Below the pieces are notes generated by a model that was given only the letters and a program-made list of their open reading frames with translations, was not told where the DNA came from and made no database searches. From NCBI GenBank assembly GCA_921293015.1, contig OV121092.1, positions 4,966,001 through 5,030,000 on the forward strand: a DNA stretch of 64,000 nucleotides, read 5' to 3'. This stretch comes from Phorcus lineatus. Its lineage: Eukaryota > Mollusca > Gastropoda > Trochida > Trochidae. The translations under genes and the position numbers were made by a program. Shown here piece by piece: positions 1 to 13,044 of this stretch (positions within the stretch are counted from its first letter, which is position 1; each line of letters begins with the position of its first letter).

Positions 1-1359
1 TGTAACTAACAATTGTGATAAATAAAGTTTAGATAGTCTGTATATAGAAATTGAGTAACATTGTCCTTTGGCTGTACAATAAACCCGAGTCAAGGAAAAA
101 GTTTGGACCCTTATGCTTGGGCGAAGCTCTTAAAAGATAGCAATGAAAGTACAACCCCTTCAAGGTAATAAAGAATTGTTTGCGCTTAAAGAATAGATAA
201 AGCATGAATATTGTGTATTTGGAATATTTGATTAAATATCTCTTTGGAAATGTCTAGCTAAATCAAATGATGTAATTGACCCTTTTTAGGACAAGAAATA
301 AGAAATGCTGTTCCATTCAATGTGAGAAAATTAATTTCACAAACACAAGCTAGGCAATGAACATAGTTTTAAAAATCGACCTGTCTTTATTAGAAAAGAA
401 TAATTGAAAAATGTACAAATATTAAGAAGCAATTTTAACATCACGTTGTTACCGCCAGAAAACAGATTTGATTTAATGAAAGTAATTAAAAATAATATAT
501 CATATATTGTATATTATATGTATGAATAATATAATAATTTCTAAATTCTTTCTATATTCTAAATTGTCAAATTTGTTAAAGCGTTACAACATTCATACTC
601 AAATTATTAACACACACAAAAATAAATAACATGTAACAAACATGTTTTGATAGTTTTTGCTTGTTTGTGTCCGAGAACCTTGGTCAGTCTTTACAAGAAA
701 CATCAACAACCTGATAAATGTATACTTTCCATAGGGAAACTGCAAGACATATATTTACGTAATCACATGTCATTTGATCTACATTAACAAACAATGTTAT
801 CATGAAATATTCAAAGATGGATGGAAAGACGAAATAATATTGAACATTAATATCATACAGTAATGTATCAGTGCACGAAAGTTAAGCAGTTATGTTTTGT
901 GAATGAAGCTTCCCAAAGAAAATTTGATACCTTAAAATGAAATTTAATGATGATTTTTTATTGAAATTTAATATCTTTTTCCTTTTCAAAAACAAGGTTT
1001 CCAAAATGACAAAGGCATAAGATAATAAAAAGTGGAACTATTACATTTTTACTTCATTTTTAGCGTAAGCAATTTTGCAAAACAAATCCAACAGGTGTTT
1101 ATGAGGATATAGTAGTAAAATTTTAATTTTCATGTGTGTTCTTTTGATTGTCAATTGTTGAGGTTAACTGTCCAATGAATATATAATGTTCGTATTGTTT
1201 CCCTGATTCCGTGTTCATTATTAGAGATCCATAATAATTGTACTGCATCAAACTTGTGCACAAATTAACAATTATGGTTAAATTGCCTAACAAACAAAAT
1301 CTCTAACGCTGGATAATCGTCTTTAAAAAGCAAATTCCATTCTTAAAACCTTTTATTTA
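1..1359. other. gene-free AT-rich DNA
   Basis: No open frame of note, splice-like exon or repeat family that I can recognise on either strand. Confidence 0.6.
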
Positions 1360-2470
1360 CATGTGACACTTTCCATTAAAGTATGACTGTTCATCTGGGA
1401 GTGTTTTTATCAAATGCAGAAACTTGTTCTCAATCACTTGATAATACATTCAATATTCAACTTCGTTTCGCATACTTTACAATGAGAATCATTTTGAAAT
1501 TAATGATAAAACGACCTTCTTCACCTAATCATCGCAGATATAATATATGACTGCTCTCATCTCATTTCTCATTTTAGGACATCAACAAAGACAATTACTA
1601 GACAATTTGCACAAAGAAGTATACTAGTAAACCTCTAGAAGGGGTTAATCAGGACAGTAGGCAATGTAGGCATTGTCTAAACTTTGGGCTTGGGCTAATG
1701 ATATATCACGTCTTCTGATATTCAACATGATGGTGTCAGGGAGTTCATTACACAACATGTGAATGGTCACCATTGTGATAAGGTCAAACACACACGGATA
1801 TTACGTTACCATACTTAATTTACACGCCTCCTAAGGTGCTAATAAACATATCAAATTATTTAAAGATGATAACTTAACTGAAATGATTAAAATGATGTGT
1901 TCAGTTATTCTTTTGAACAATATCACTCGTTAGTTTCTTATAGAAAAGGGAATAAATAAATGGATGTGCTTTTTTTCTTGCTACGAAAAATCTAAAACAC
2001 TAAAACGTCAACGAGAACTTGAGCCTAAATATCAAACATTACAACTCCACTCGTCTCTAACTTTCAACACATTTGACTTTTCTTTAACTGTGATATCAAT
2101 ATTAACGTATTAGGCAGAATTGTGCATTGTACGTATTAATTCAAATTAGGTCAACAATAATAAAGACGACCTTTCCTTATGACTTTACGTAACTTTGCAT
2201 GCCTCTTTAAAAGGATTTACAGTAAGGAATGTGGATGATAATGTAATATATCGAGTCCACTCTCCACTCTCCACTGTCACAAAACATTTATATCAATAAA
2301 TACCGACCATATTCTGTATCACAAAGCCACTTAGAACTTCACATTATTATCGCCTTCCGAAATTCATTGTTTAATGTCAACTAAATATGAATATATGGAA
2401 ACGATGTCAAGGTTTTTATACATTGACATTCACCAGCTCAACATGAGTCACCAATAAAGGACAAATTATG
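1360..2470. repeat. segmental duplication, copy A1
   Basis: Diverged copy of sequence found at 8440-8880 and 10790-11060. Matching landmarks in order: a block around 1390-1430, GAACCTCT-type sequence with GGGGTTAAT near 1640, GGAGTTCATTACAC near 1740, and the best-kept part 2255-2400 (CACTCTCCACT, AAAACATTTATATCAATAAATACCG, CAAAGCCACTTAGAAC, ACTAAATATGAATATATGG). No coding frame survives across it. Confidence 0.65.
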
Positions 2471-2497
2471 AGAAGAGACACATTGCCTATGGGACAC

Positions 2498-2924
2498 CAT
2501 TCCCTCCCAACAGAGGTAGCTCCATCATAAACTCCTATACAACCTCTGTCTTAATTCGACGGTTTCTTGGTCCCGAAATGTAGAACGCTGATTGGATGCA
2601 ATCAAAGTTAGTTGTGCAATCAGCGACGCCGTTTCAAAAGTTATCATTCAAATCGCCTAAGTTATTTCCGTAAGCTTTCCAAAAGCTGAACTTTGAGTCG
2701 TCTTTACAGAACACAAACGCCTCATTTTGCCATTGTTTCATGCCTGTGTGACAACAAATATGTTATTCATGCATTCGTTGATTTCATTGGCTGATATATA
2801 GCCAGGTAATTTAAGTCGCAATATTGTACCGCTAGGGAAAACTGCCGGAAGCCCCAGAATCTTCGTATTAAGACAGAGGTTGTAGAGGAATGTATGACGG
2901 AGCTACCTCTGTTGGGAGAGAATG
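2498..2924. mobile_element. Mutator-like miniature element with 9-bp target duplication
   Basis: Terminal inverted repeats of about 57 bp start CATTCCCTCCCAACAGAGG and run to CTCTGTCTTAAT; the right end is the complement. It is flanked by a direct repeat ATGGGACAC at 2489-2497 and 2925-2933. A 9-bp duplication with long inverted repeats is typical of the Mutator/MULE superfamily. The interior has no coding capacity. Related copies lie at 61540-62007 and, reduced to its ends, at 51123-51201. Confidence 0.8.
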
Positions 2925-3000
2925 ATGGGACACGATCCATGAAAATATGTACACGCTGTTCTGATATTGTTACTTTAAAAAAATTTAGTATCCTGTTCTA

Positions 3001-6000
3001 TATGGAAGGGGATGTTTGCCAAAAATGAAATCCTGTAAACTCGTAATTCGCAAGTTGTAACATGTCGTTCTCAACCATGCAATTCTCGAAAAGACAAGTC
3101 CAAGTATGCAAACCTAACATTTCATTCCTGTAAAACTCAACTTTCTGTTCTCAACTTTACAAAGTTCAAATGTAATTCTAAAAATGTTAAAGTCGAAACT
3201 CATTTTTGTATTTCAAATACGAGGGATATACACATTTAGCAATGCTACAAATTACGTTTGACAATTGGTGAATGAAAAATGAAGAGTTGTAAAATCAGCC
3301 TTTGGAAACAGACTTTTGCATCTGGAGTTTTACATGAGTTGCATGGTTATGATTGCAATGTTCCGAAATACATCTGTACACGATTTCACATTGACCATAT
3401 TTGGAAGTTTAACGAAGACTGCCGATGATTTCCGAAGATGATCGGTATTTGACAACAACGAGACCTCCCTGATCCAAGCTCCATGCAACACTGTGCAAGC
3501 TTTCCGGATAGCGTTGAGTTGAGTCCACCGCAATGCGCGAATCTTGGGCATGCGACCTTCACCTTTTGACAAAGTTCTCAGTAACTCGCGTACGGTGTTT
3601 TCGGACCCCTAAGGCAAATATCAACAATTGTAATAGAACAAATATCATTTGCAATTAATATTCTTATCTGACCATTATCCCAAAAAAAATTCGTGATTAC
3701 GTCATTCTCTAAAATATACCCGTGTTTATTGCAAGAAAATTTCCGAACTTCGAAAAGGTCCATTTGATCGCGATTTTTGTGACCTCACCTCTTTTCGAGC
3801 CTCTCAGATTTTGTGACGTAGTCAACGCATATTAACTTTTCGGGGGCCGATTTCAATAGTTCAAAATACCTAATCAATTTCGTAGCATAACAAATTTTTA
3901 CAAAAGTGAAAAGTATCATTTTTTCAAAGTACATGTTTATTGTTTAGTAATTGGTATAACAATGGAATATGAGCGTTTCCGACGCCTTTGTAAAAGCATG
4001 ATTACATTGTAGACAATCTTTCAACACCATACTTTTGTGTCGTCTTGGCAATTAATTTTAAATGATTATTATTTTATGACATCACCTTATTATCATTTGG
4101 TAAGATTTGTAATTAAACACAGGCCCGTAGCACCAATTTCGAGAGTGGGGGGGCTGAAATTAGGGATTTGCTATCTCAGGGGGGGAGGGGGGTGTAGAAT
4201 AACGTTTATACTTTATAGGTCATGACAGATTATTTATTTAAGAAAAACACCCGCTTGAAACTTATGATATTCTATTTTTTCATACAAACATTGAAATAAA
4301 GAGCAAAAAAGTTGTTTTTTACCCTACGGGCCTGAAACACACTGGATAAAATTCAAGATATACACTACGTGAATCGATAATTAACTATCAATTACGATAC
4401 AATAGTCGTGTTTTTGTTGCTGTGCCACTTGTCTTGATTTTTCTGATGCGAGAAATCTAAGTTGTACACCCCTAAGTTATACGTATGGAAATGTATAATC
4501 TTGTATTTCAAATAATTGTTAGAATTTTAACATCTTGATGATAACAAAGGTATTTTGATTTAAATTGTAATTTTATGTTATTTTTAACTCTCCGCCCGAT
4601 CAACAGTTATTATAGGGTCGTCTTATAAGCGAACGGTCTATCAATTTTTGCCTGGTCTGGCAGGCCGCCAGAGAACATCGGGTCATTGTTCGATACATAG
4701 GCTTTTTTGCCCATTTTTAAGTCGAAAAGCTCTTGCAAATCTGCAAGAGCTTTTCGACTTAAAAATGGGCAAAAAATCTGCAAGAGCTTTTCGACTTAAA
4801 AATGGGCAAAAAAGCCTATGTATCGAACAATGACCCGATGTTCTCTGGCGGCCTGCCAGACCAGGCAAAAATTGATAGACCGTTCGCTTATAAGACGACC
4901 CTATAATAACTGTTGATCGGGCGGAGAGTTAGAAATAACATGTCACATGGTATGGCAATCATTTGATTTTGACATGTTCTTCAATCAAATTTGTTCAAAC
5001 TGTTTAAAAAACGTCTGGTTTAGAACGTTCATAGCTTTAAGACATGACTTTAAACGGTATTAAATAAATGTTTCTTTTAACGGAATAATATTTATTGGTT
5101 AAACGGCCGAATGAAAGACTAACAAAAGAAAACATTATTCTTTTCAATGATTTTGGAACTTTCCCCTCACTTTACGTTGCGTAGGCCTAGTTATTTTTCT
5201 AACTATTGATTTGAAATAATTACATGCCCGTGTTTTAAGCGTAACGTGGGTGTACAATATAGATATATTTTTTCTACCGCTATTTGTCTTTGCGAGACAA
5301 GTATGCCGTTGTTTCATTATTCTAAATCCAGTCTCGTAATTTGGTGAGTTTTTTAAACCCTACCTTGGCTTAAGCCTAATATCTAAAACGAGATTTTTTA
5401 TAGTGAATCATCTCGATGCAGTAAGTTGTGCAGAGATTTAGTGTCCAGTAAAGTCTAACCCAGAATTAAAGTTCATAATATTCTTTCGTGAGATAAACCT
5501 CGTGTAACCCTTACGAAAACAGTAGAAAAACATTATCTAGATCAATAATTGACTAAGAACTTTTACAAAAGGTGAAGGTCGCATGCCCAAGATTCGCGCA
5601 TTGCGCTGGACTCAACTCAACACTATCCGGAAAGCTTGCACAGCGTCGCATGGAGCTTGGATCAGGGAGGTCTCGTTGTTGTCAAATACCGATCATCTTC
5701 GGAAATCATCGGCAGTCTTCGTTAAACTTCCAAATATGGTCAATGTGAAATCGTGTACAGATGTATTTCGGAACATTGCAATCATAACCATGCAACTCAT
5801 GTAAAACTCCAGATGCAAAAGTCTGTTTCCAAAGGCTGATTTTACAACTCTTCATTTTTCATTCACCAATTGTAAAACGTAATTTGTAGCATTGCTAAAT
5901 GTGTATATCCCTCGTATTTGAAATACAAAAATGAGTTTCGACTTTAACATTTCTAGAATTACATTTGAACTTTGTAAAGTTGAGAACAGCAAGTTGAGTT

Positions 6001-6127
6001 TTACAGGATTGAAATGTTAGGTTTGCATACTTGGACTTGTCTTTTCGAGAATTGCATGGTTGAGAACAACATGTTACAACTTGCGAATTACGAGTTTTTC
6101 ATTTTTGGCACACATCCCCTTCCATAA
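3001..6127. repeat. large fold-back element, ~580-bp inverted arms
   Basis: Left arm 3001-3583 and right arm 5547-6127 are inverted copies at roughly 95 percent identity, around a 1.96-kb spacer. Each arm contains the same open frame of 73-80 codons (MPKIRALRWTQLN... ITMQLM), read toward the outside. The spacer holds a small element bounded by GGCCCGTAG/CTACGGGCC (about 4112-4343) and a near-perfect palindrome (4575-4941). I recognise no protein family, and no clear target duplication is seen. Confidence 0.75.
4575..4941. repeat. near-perfect palindrome inside the fold-back spacer
   Basis: Arms of about 165 bp are nearly exact inverted copies, starting ATGTTATTTTTAACTCTCCGCC and ending with its complement. 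At the centre a 38-bp unit (AATCTGCAAGAGCTTTTCGA...GGGCAAAA) is present once on the left and tandemly twice on the right. The two 61-codon frames on opposite strands are produced by the symmetry and are not genes. Confidence 0.85.
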
Positions 6128-7588
6128 TTCTAATGTTTACAAATCCACTTAATAGAGATTTTTTAAAATAAATATCAAACTTGGTCATATTAATCGTTAA
6201 TATTAATTTTAAATCATGTACTGATGTGGAGTTATTTTAATGTTCTGTCACACAATTGTACCTTTTGAACGGAGATGTAAACATAAAGAGTGCCCTCCCA
6301 GATACCTTTGTCAACTATACACTTATTTGTCAAAGTACTTGTCGAGATATCCTAAAATAGTTGCAAAACGTAAAGATATTAAAGCCTCTAATCTTATGAT
6401 GTCATGTTCTTGAGCAGATTCTTGGGTTTTTACAAAAATCTTTATAGCATATTGTAATTTTAGGCTTAAAATGAAACGTTATGATACAAATGAGTTCAAG
6501 AACTCCGTAAAGTAATGTTTCCGCTCTAAATAACTATAAGTATAATAATTCAAAGTTAAATCGACATCTATTTCCATAAGTAAAGTCGTGACGTAGGTAA
6601 AACAGACAAAAACATGATTATTCAATCTTTTGTCTGCTATATCTAACTGGACAAATTATTCAGCACTAGTATAACCTGAAGCTGGTTTTACTGATAAAAC
6701 GGATCGGGATTAATCTGTCTAAATAGTATGTTTATCAGACTTAAGATGGTCGCAGTATCTAAAATTGACACAGAGTACATTTCATGAATTTTGTATGTGA
6801 CTTAGCTGGAGCCAAAATATCATATGAACTAAGTAAAGTTCAAATCGCCTATTTAAAGTTACATCTTCATCTCTTAAAAAATTATGTATATTATGGTAAT
6901 TAAAAACAACCATTTACATGTGCCCATTAAGGATGAGAAACATAAGTAATTTATGGGATCTTCATGGGATATTTAGTTGTGAATTTTCAGATACGACATA
7001 TTCATTATCAGGGTTTTGAAGAAAACAAATACTTAAAACTGTGGATGGCAACGTAAACAATCTCGAAACTGCAAAATGAGTATCAGTCCGTTCCTATGGC
7101 TAACCATAAGATCAAAGAACTTAAAAGAAGTCTTAAGTTAGAAATATATCTATCTAGACAAAAAGACAACAAAGGTTTAGTGTTGATTTGAAATAGGCAA
7201 TCTTCAAGGTAGTTCGAGTAGGCTTTTTTCTATGTATTTAAGAGAAACAAATAATCATAGAGTAAGGCTTAAGGAAATGATCAGGCCCATAAAATTTCGT
7301 GCACTGGCAAGAAATCATAATAGTTTGAAATGTTCAGCATTTATAAAGATCAAGATCTGTTGCTCATCATTTTCAGATGAAGCCTTTCACTCTAAGCGGA
7401 CAAGCATAAAATGTGTTTGCTCATCTAAATCTTGTTAACGCTTGCCTTAAAACTAAAAAGCTGATTTATGTATGATTGGATTGCAAACAGCGGTGTTCTT
7501 AAAAGAGAATAAGTTGTTGGATGGGGAAAATAACCAGTTTATAAACTGCAAAATGAAGAACACTTTTAGAGCAATCTATGTTCATTAA
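6128..7588. other. gene-free AT-rich DNA
   Basis: No supported feature. A short repeat of AAACTGCAAAATGA occurs near 7067 and 7544, probably part of the old duplication. The 68-codon frame at 7232-7438 has no coding character. Confidence 0.5.
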
Positions 7589-7820
7589 TACCCTTAGTTT
7601 ATGGCGTCATATTCATTTGTACATGAGATTCCATTCTGCACGTAATAAAAGTTGAAACGTCTTTATTAGTGTCAAAACTAAAAACCTTTTTATAAAGTAT
7701 GTTATTGAAATGCGATTTGAAAATATGATTGTGAGAAAAGCTGGACACTTTTATGTATACAGTGTCCCAACTTCGTTCCGTCCTATTAAAACATGTCATG
7801 CTTTTGAACTGTTAATATAT
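7588..7820. repeat. segmental duplication, copy B1
   Basis: Matches two separate stretches downstream. TTCATTAATACCC, GGCGTCAT and GAAACGTCTT correspond to 11290-11400, and CCAACTTCGTTCCGTCC with the following ~60 bp corresponds to 12275-12345. The intervening material differs in length. Confidence 0.6.
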
Positions 7821-8439
7821 AGTTTGTAGAAATTAATTCAGATAGATGGATACATAGATAGATACTCTCCGACGCTTCACTTCTCCCAAAATAGCTAACT
7901 TGGGTCCCCTTGGCGTTTTCCTTAAAATGCAATTTAAAGATATTTTTTATTAAAGTTTGAAATGAGTTTTTTTCTATACGTATGGTTTCAGAAGAAAAAA
8001 CATACCATATAAGACACAGTACCATACAAGTGATAAATAATTAGTTGATTAACCATGTTTTAAGACAACCCTTGGATTTATTCAGGATTGAGTACAATGT
8101 ATTCAGTTTGTATTCCAATATATCTTATAAATGGTAAATGTATGAACTGGCTGGTCAATGAATATATTATTTTCGAACAGCTGGTTATAGATGGATATTG
8201 ATATCGGTAAGTTCCCAAATATGTTTAATATTAGAGACATGGTGTACCAACTATAACCTATAAAGAATACAATGTTATTCGGTGAAAAATGATACAAGAC
8301 TATAAAAGTCATTATTGGATTGCAGAACAGATATTCTTTCAAATGAAAAAATCTACATATAAAGTTATTTATTTTGAAAAACTAATCTTCTTGAAATATA
8401 CCAATTCTGTTTTGCTAACACATGTCAAGTGCATGAATA

Positions 8440-11060
8440 CCTGTCATTTGCCTTGTATCTGTTCATTTTTCATGAGGGTGTTCCTCAAATGCAATCAATT
8501 GTTCCGATTTGTTAGATAAACATCAATAATTTAAACTTTTGTTATGCGTGCTTTACATTCACACTGGTATTGAAATTATTGTAGAATTCATTGTTATTTT
8601 TCATACAATCGTGCCAGTGACTCCATTCTAAAAATCTCTTTCTTGTAATCGATCATATGAGGTCTCAGTTCAAAGAAGTCATCAAGGTCAATTAACAGAC
8701 TTTCTCTTCACAGAACCTGTACTCGGAAACCTCTGGTAGGGGTTAATAAGTACATTAAGCAATGAGAGGCCATTAGGATTGTCTAACCTTTGGGATAGAA
8801 CGAATAATGGGTCATGTCCTCGGACAGTTCAACACGATATTATTCAGGAGTTCATTACACTCATAACAACTAGGGTTTATGTCAACCAAACTACTTGTTT
8901 TATCCACGTCAACAATTCTCAGTGTATGTACAATATGTACGAATGAAGTTTTCATATTGTTTGATAAGTTGATTATTTGTTTTGGTCAAATAACGATTTT
9001 GGTTCCTTAGAATAGAATTTCTCTATGATGATATAGAATATAAGAATATGTCATAAACCCGATACAATTTGAAATTATATATACATTTGTATCAGAAAAA
9101 TAAATGTTCCCGTTATCAACATCCTGTCATTTGATATTCATTCACAACTATATGTAATCGTAGTTCAGTAAATCATGCATTCTTTTATCACAGAGACATA
9201 ATCATGAAGACTTTATTCTAGATTTCTTATTATTTAAAAATTGTTTGAATAAAGTATTCTTAGAAATTATGTTCGTGAGCAAAATCGTCAACCAAGATAA
9301 GGAAGATTGCTTTCTCCTTGTTGGTGGAAGATTGGTTTTTAATCATCATTTGTTTACTTAAAATATTTTCACATTTGTTTTAGCTATTCATTTCAGCATT
9401 TTCTGTCACTGGTTCTCTCGTCTTAAAATCGCATCAATTCAATCAAAGAATTATTCCGAAGCAGTTTGAGAAATTAACGGATTAAAAGCCACTAAAGATG
9501 TTTCATTTATTGAACAAAATGCTTAACAATAGATATTTTAGCAGATGTTGACAATATAATCTACCAATACTTAATGTTATGTTTAAGCTTCGACAAAATA
9601 TCACTTTTTTGACAGCATATTTTTAGGTTTACCATTTACTGATGAAAAAAAACACCATAACATCAATAATGCTGGATATATCCCATATTAAAATTCAAAC
9701 AAGGACAAAACTTAAATTTGCATTTCAGGTGATATATAGACGTTGTTCCCTAATTTAATTACTGGTCGACATCTTAACCATAAACTTTCGAAAACAGACT
9801 TAGAAAAAAGGGAGTCATGCGTGGTGTTCCCCTGCGTGTTGAGCTATCTTGCCACAGAGAGCTGAGTGGCTTTAACCACGGAATAGATGGCAAGGTCTTA
9901 ATTAAAGGCATTTGAGTAATGCTTCGCAGTCCAAAATAGCTGTTAAAGTGGTTGTGATTTCCAATCAATGAAGGTGTTACTTGATGAATCACAGAAATGG
10001 TAAGTGATAACGTTTAGAGTGAAGGGAATTTTGATGTAAACTCTCAAACAAGATCCAAGATTAATGATTAAAAATATTAAATCGATTTAAATCAACGGTT
10101 TTGACGAAGCTTTGAAATAGAAACTCATGTTTAATGCACATACAAACATTCTATTACGGAAGAAGAAGTCACATACAAACATTCTATTACGGAAGAAGAC
10201 ATCACATACAAACGATGGACAAAACAAACCGCAAACACAAATTTGATACTGATATAGTACTGTCATAGTACTGTGGAACATGAATCATGGGTAGGCTTAC
10301 AAAGGTAAGGACGTGGATGAAGTGAAGTTAAAAACGTAAGCTATTTATTTGCTGAACGTGTTACAAATACACAGTCTTCAATGTGAAATAATGACCAAAG
10401 CCCTCTGTGTAACAATAACACCCTACGAGCGTGGCTGCTCAGTACAGACCATCTTGCATGTTCTGATAAAAAAAGTAGGTTTTATAGATAAATCACAATA
10501 TTTTGCGTTTGATACTTGCAGATCAATTATTGATATTAAACAGCCAATAATAATTGAGATCATTATGAGAACTTGTTCTTGCTTTTTCAACGTTCCTTAT
10601 GACATTGATGAAGCAAAGCACTATGAAATTTTGAAAGATTTAAAAGATCTTCAAATGTTTTTTTCATGACTGAAACTCTTGTAACAACAGTGATATTCAT
10701 ATTTATTTTCATAACGTTTCATGCAAAATTAGGGGCATCCAAATTACAAAAGACAACGTTTCCTCATATCTTTATGTCCTTTTAATTCCTCTTGAAGATG
10801 ATTTATGGTTAAGAATGTGGACAGTATTAAAATGTGTTGAGCCCACTCTCCACTATCATAAAACATTTATATCAATAAATACCGGCGATGTTTTGTGTAA
10901 CAAAGCCACTTAGAACCAAAAATTCTCACCGCTTTCTGAAACTCATTGTTTCATTTCAACTAAATATGAATATATGGAAACGATGTTGAGGTCTATACAG
11001 TGACATTCAACAGATCTGCTAATGGCTCAAATGAATTGCCAATAAAGGACAGACATGGCA
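8440..11060. repeat. segmental duplication, copy A2, split by ~1.9 kb
   Basis: 8440-8880 matches 1380-1760 and 10790-11060 matches 2200-2470, in the same order and orientation. Between them about 1.9 kb has no counterpart in copy A1, so this copy gained sequence or A1 lost it. The extra stretch contains a 33-bp unit repeated twice (about 10138-10205, ACATACAAACATTCTATTACG) and a 92-codon ATG frame (10391-10669). Confidence 0.6.
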
Positions 11061-11284
11061 AAGTATAATCAATGTAAAATACGTCTGAAGTGCCCTTATA
11101 AAAACACCATACATTTTATAATCAGACACTCATTATTTGAATTCCGATATAAATTTATGAATGTTATCTATACCAAACTTGAACCTAAATATCTATCTCA
11201 TGTGGTCCAAATTAAGTCCAATCGTCACAAAATATTTGGTAATTTGTCATAGAATTTTCCTGGGTAATTGTATATGGAAGAGTA

Positions 11285-12345
11285 ACCTATGTTCGTTAAT
11301 ACCCACAGTTGGCGGCGTCATTTTCCCATGAAACGTGATCTTACATTCTGCGCGTAAAAGTGCGAAACGTCTTCATCATTGTTTCATTACTAAAACTACA
11401 TTGAATGATACACCTTTCTCTAGTTATATTCAAAGGTATATTCTTAAAATGCCATTTAAAACACAATTTTAACAAAGTTTCAGGATCAAGTAATACATTC
11501 TGTCATCTACATTGCTTTGGAGTTCATTTAGTAGTAATGTTTATTAGTGAAGTTTGGAGGCCACTGACCCAATGAACATATCATTACAAAATATATAAAA
11601 AACATACATATATACATATATAAACATGATATAAAATTAACCTTTTAGTGATAATCTGTACTTTAAGGCAAAAAATAAAAACTTGGATAACTGACATAGT
11701 GTAGATTTACTTTGTGTTGACATAAGATTAATGAATTTAAAGTAGTTCATCTGGCGGTGTGCAAACATCAAATACAGATTGGTAAACAATTAATGAAGAA
11801 ATGCCTACGAAGTGTTTGTTGGATTGTTATAATGTTCAAAGTCAATAGTCTATAAATAGAAGAGTCACGCTAATTTAATATTTAGAGTCACGAACTAGGA
11901 GTGAGTTAACTATCAGATTTCTGCTGAACCGTTGAACAAATGTATAGATAAGATTTTCATTTTTGTTCACGCAAGGTTCTTACTAAAACCCTTTCTTATT
12001 TAAAAACAACCTATCCAGAATAACCAAATTCTTGATACTTAAACATACAGGTATATTTCTTCGGAATTTGTTTTTTTCTAATATTGAAATTATAGAAATA
12101 AGACAATATAGTACTCGTCTATAGAGTCAATGACCTATGTCTGTGCTATTTTAAGCAACGAGACACGCCCTTTTACATGCGTTAAAACTTGTATTATGTC
12201 ATGGTCCTAATGATACCAATTTACCTTACTGTATGTAACGAGCACACAGTATAGTTTATATGTGTGCAGTCTACCAACTTCGTTCCGTCCCATTCAAACA
12301 TGGGATGCTTACGGATAGGTAATAATTCGTAGAAATCAATTTCTG
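11285..12345. repeat. segmental duplication, copy B2
   Basis: Carries the counterparts of 7588-7820 in the same order, spread over about 1 kb. Similarity is patchy, implying an old event. No exon is recognised in the remainder. Confidence 0.5.
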
Positions 12346-13044
12346 TTGATAGAAATGGTTAACATCAATATAAGCACTTTCTAAATGGGATAAATAGACG
12401 AATCATCATAGTTTTATGCTTGTTGTTATCTAATAAAAGCTGGGTACAATGGGTTTATGCATGTGAATACAATTGCCATGTCTGATTATATTTTACGACA
12501 CTTCAATTGTCTTTTTCAGTCCCAAATAAACAAACTTGGATCCTCTTTGTGTAAGATGCCTCGGCTTTTGGAATGAATCAGTTCACGACGAGAAGTCGAA
12601 ATGAGAAAAGTTTACGGACGGCGGGGAACACCATAAGCCCATCTGGTCTGATGACATGACCGTAAGCTGTAGACGTATGAGAATTTTCTTGTTCATTTTT
12701 TTCATGAAACGCCACGCCTTATTGTTAAAGATGGGGTAATTACACATCATGGCTCAAACCTGAAAAGGGAATATTATAATTAATATAGGGACCAATCATT
12801 AATGTTTCTGTTTTTTTGGGCGAAATTTTGCGGAGTGGGAGTTCTGGAAAAAAGCTAATCGGGGTATTGTACTAGGGTTTAAAAATCTCAGTTACTCATC
12901 CTATTTGGCAATACACTTGGCACACTGATAGAATCATTGTTCAGCTTTTTATATAGTTAATGATAGGATGCTATAGTGAGTGCATATGTCACCTCAAGCT
13001 CTAAGATAATCAATTTCATTGCAAAAATGAGTGCTATTGTACCT

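Noticed and set aside
4648-4868. Identical 61-codon frames on both strands
   Set aside because: They follow from the palindrome symmetry.
12590-12690. GC-rich GGACGGCGGGGAACACCATAAGCCC segment
   Set aside because: It looks like the tip of a common transposon, but I could not find the matching end.
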